Assembly (NCBI GenBank): GCA_013397075.1
Contig: VWZS01000832.1
Coordinates: 11,423-75,422 of the forward strand
DNA: 64,000 nucleotides
Source: Rhabdornis inornatus
Lineage: Eukaryota > Chordata > Aves > Passeriformes > Rhabdornithidae
Direction of reading: 5' to 3'
The stretch's first letter is position 1. Each line of letters starts with the position of its first letter. Shown piece by piece: positions 61,680 through 64,000 of this stretch. A program made the position numbers and the translations under genes. Below the pieces are notes generated by a model. That model had not been told where the DNA came from. It was given only the letters and a program-made list of their open reading frames with translations, and searched no databases.

Positions 61680-61950
61680 GATCACAGGATCATCCAGGAT
61701 GATAGGGATATGAGCAGGTCTTAACTCCAACTTCCTGCTCAAAGCCTAGTCAATGTAAAGTTAGAACAAGTTTCTTAGGGCTTTTGAGTTGTTCATGAAA
61801 ATTTCCAAGGAGGAGGCCTACATAATCTTTATATTCAACACCTTCCATTGCTTCACTGTCCTCACAGAGGAAAATGTACCTTTTATTCAGTCTGGTATTA
61901 GGCAGGGTCCATCTTCATTATGCTACCTGTCCCATTCAGCACTAGGCTCA
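61680..61950 (-). mobile_element. Very eroded CR1 3' fragment, minus strand
   Basis: Starts ATCACAGGATCATCCAGGAT and continues CTCCAACTTCCTGCTCAAAG, GTTAGAACAAGTTTCTTAGGG, AAATTTCCAAGGAGGAGGC, and CACAGAGGAAAATGTACC. These keep the order of a CR1 3' UTR and ORF2 end read in reverse. Similarity is low, so this is probably the oldest CR1 copy in the window. The right edge is uncertain. Confidence 0.75.
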
Positions 61951-64000
61951 TATTTTACTCATTAAGCATTTGTCTATTAATGTAGTAATAGAAGATCAAG
62001 TCCTTGATTCAATTTGACCTGAAAATGACAACTCTGCGTGAGCTTTGTCTTTCCCAGCAACACTTCCTCACACTCAGACAGGGTTTCTAAATTCTTCCTT
62101 TATAGCCTGTTCCTGTTTCCATTAATTTTTCTTTGTGTTGGAACTGCACTGTTTACCCATTTAGCTAAGACAGTTTTTGCGTAGTTCACTTGTTTTCCTG
62201 AGTTTCAGGATGGACTATTCTGGTGCAGCTTGCATCACATATCTGATGAATCCCAGAACAATACTCCCTTGCTAAAATATATCTCCCTGCCTTTCACACC
62301 ATGAAAGTTAAACATGTAATTAATATTTTCTCAGCAGTAGAGAGAGAAGAATGTTTACAGGAGGAATTATCCCTCTTTCAGATAGCTTTCTAAGGTTATG
62401 AAACAGATCAGATCGTAGTGGTTTTTTTTCTTCTTTTTTTGTAAGATATTGAACTGTTGTTTTTTCCTCTGATGACTTAGATGCATGACTAGGGAATGTG
62501 ACAGAAGTAAAAGATATATCTTTCTTTGCCTATTTAGAAGAATATAGCGCAGGTGTGGAAGATGAAGATTAGTTTCCTTTTAGGTTTGGCACTTCTGTAT
62601 GTAACAGCTAATGTCTGTGACAAATTTAATGTGTCAACACAGAACACTGTGACCAGACAATTTTTAGGTGTCCCAACTATTTTACAACCCAAAACCTCTC
62701 TATCACTTACTGGGTGACATTTCACAGCCTGTTGGCTTGTCAGGGTCACTAGACTACATGCAATTCTCTACAGGAAAACCACTGAGTAGCCTCAGAAAAG
62801 GGAGTGACTGAAAAAGACAGTGACAAAGTTATTCATTTCTTTGGTGGAATACTTCCCGTCAGGTGGGGATATTCACACTGCCCATGATTACATCAGTTTG
62901 CTCTATAAACAGTGAATCTTTAGTAAATGTTGACAGAGAAACTTAGGATGTGAAATGAATCTCATCTTCCCAAAGATGCTGGAAATATGTCACAGCATTC
63001 CATAAAAGGCCCTGACTCTATTCATCAACTATAAAGGGAATCTAAGATGACAGGGTTTGATTCCATGGAAACATTGCAGAAAGCTCATATTGCACAAGAT
63101 GAATCCAAACTTTGCTAATGACTATTTCATTCCACAGCATCAATAAACATAAATAATCTGAAATTTTTATGCAAATAAAACACTTATGTAGACAATCACT
63201 CTAAGATAAACATGGAAATTTGTTAGAAAATTGAGTGACCATTACAAATGTTTCTTAATAAATAATCAATTTCCATATTTTGTCAATAAACACTGATAAA
63301 AGTCTGATAATATTGTTCTTATCAAGAATATTCAAATTGAATTATCTGTATTGACATTGACTAGGTTATCCATTACATAACAGAAGAAAAACTAACTGAA
63401 CAGATTGCACTGTTAGGAAATATAGTGAAACGTGCTGTGGTTTCAGACTGAGGAATAGATATGAGAATCAGTTAACTATATTAAAGAATTAACACTTATT
63501 TGATAGATGACAAACTATGTATTTGAAAATTTTATTTCCTCTTCAAATACATTCTTATAATGTCCTCATTTATTTTTAAAAGCTCTTTTTATCCTCTCAA
63601 GACTAATTTGTTTATTAATAATAAATGATTTTATTATCAGTAGTAATCCTTCTTCTAATTTTTCTCATTGAGACGTTGCTCATACTGTATTTAGTGCAGT
63701 TCAAATATGTTGTAAATTTCCCTAAGCAGGAAAAAAATAAAAGTATTTGTTATGAATTATCTTCACTTGTTTAAAAACTTTTCCAATATCTATAGTGTGA
63801 GAAATTTTGCTATGATGTATGACCTGCTGTTCTAATTCTCCTCAGTTTCTAGGTCACAGAAAAACAAATAGTTCCTTACAGTCTTCATATGGTGAAACAG
63901 AATTTCCTTTTTCAATGTATTCTTGGTGTAATCATACATTTGTTCAAAGGGGTTAAAAAAATAACACACATAACATAGAAACATTGTTTCAGAATGGGCT
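61951..64000. other. Unique sequence to the window end, nothing recognised
   Basis: Mixed composition to about 62250, then AT-rich. Short T-runs near 62420-62465. No exon, RNA gene or repeat family is seen. Confidence 0.5.

Noticed and set aside
1..64000. CRISPR array, operon, tRNA/rRNA gene, prophage or plasmid functions
   Set aside because: No regular spacer-repeat pattern, cloverleaf, rRNA word or bacterial gene organisation is seen; repeats identify a bird nuclear genome.

Overview
This 64-kb window is vertebrate nuclear DNA and almost certainly avian. It is visibly AT-rich, has no compact gene layout, and its recognisable interspersed repeats are the ones typical of bird genomes. These are CR1 LINE fragments, several with the CR1 3' terminus built on ATTCTATG units, plus solitary long terminal repeats of endogenous retroviruses. 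Two of the LTRs resemble elements I know from Neoaves, probably songbirds, but I cannot name a species. I find no convincing exon of a functional gene, no tRNA or rRNA gene, no CRISPR array and no operon-like organisation. The window is best read as a gene desert or the inside of a very large intron.

Layout. 1-4254: unremarkable AT-rich sequence, with a GC-richer island at 2104-2540 and a 27-bp tandem duplication at 3873-3924. 4255-5085: CR1 on the minus strand. 11354-11828: the best-preserved CR1 reading frame of the window (minus). 13290-14862: a compound block in which an old minus-strand CR1 is split by a solo LTR (13912-14242, 6-bp target duplication AGAAAT) and abuts a second CR1 on the plus strand. 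20900-22582: two more minus-strand CR1 remnants. 27702-28304: an ERVL-type solo LTR (plus). 37740-38085: a candidate conserved regulatory element. 39885-40472: two eroded plus-strand CR1 copies in tandem. 43224-43583: a probable solo LTR (minus). 56120-56560: a stretch with protein-like readings on both strands that I cannot identify, perhaps a decayed pseudogene. 57790-58665: a CR1 tail and a CR1 whose 5' part is inverted. 61680-61950: a very eroded CR1. Between these lie long stretches holding only simple repeats and AT-rich unique sequence.

How the parts relate. Nothing here forms a pathway. The informative structure is historical: nested and inverted retroelements give a relative order of events. 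Several blocks rich in homeodomain, POU-octamer and PBX/MEIS-like words could be distal enhancers, and gene deserts and large introns often hold such elements. All regulatory calls are inference from motif content, because conservation cannot be tested from one sequence. I found no strong candidate for a new biological system. The items most worth testing are the protein-like block at 56120-56560, the candidate enhancer at 37740-38085, the inverted CR1 at 58243-58665 and the GC-richer islands.
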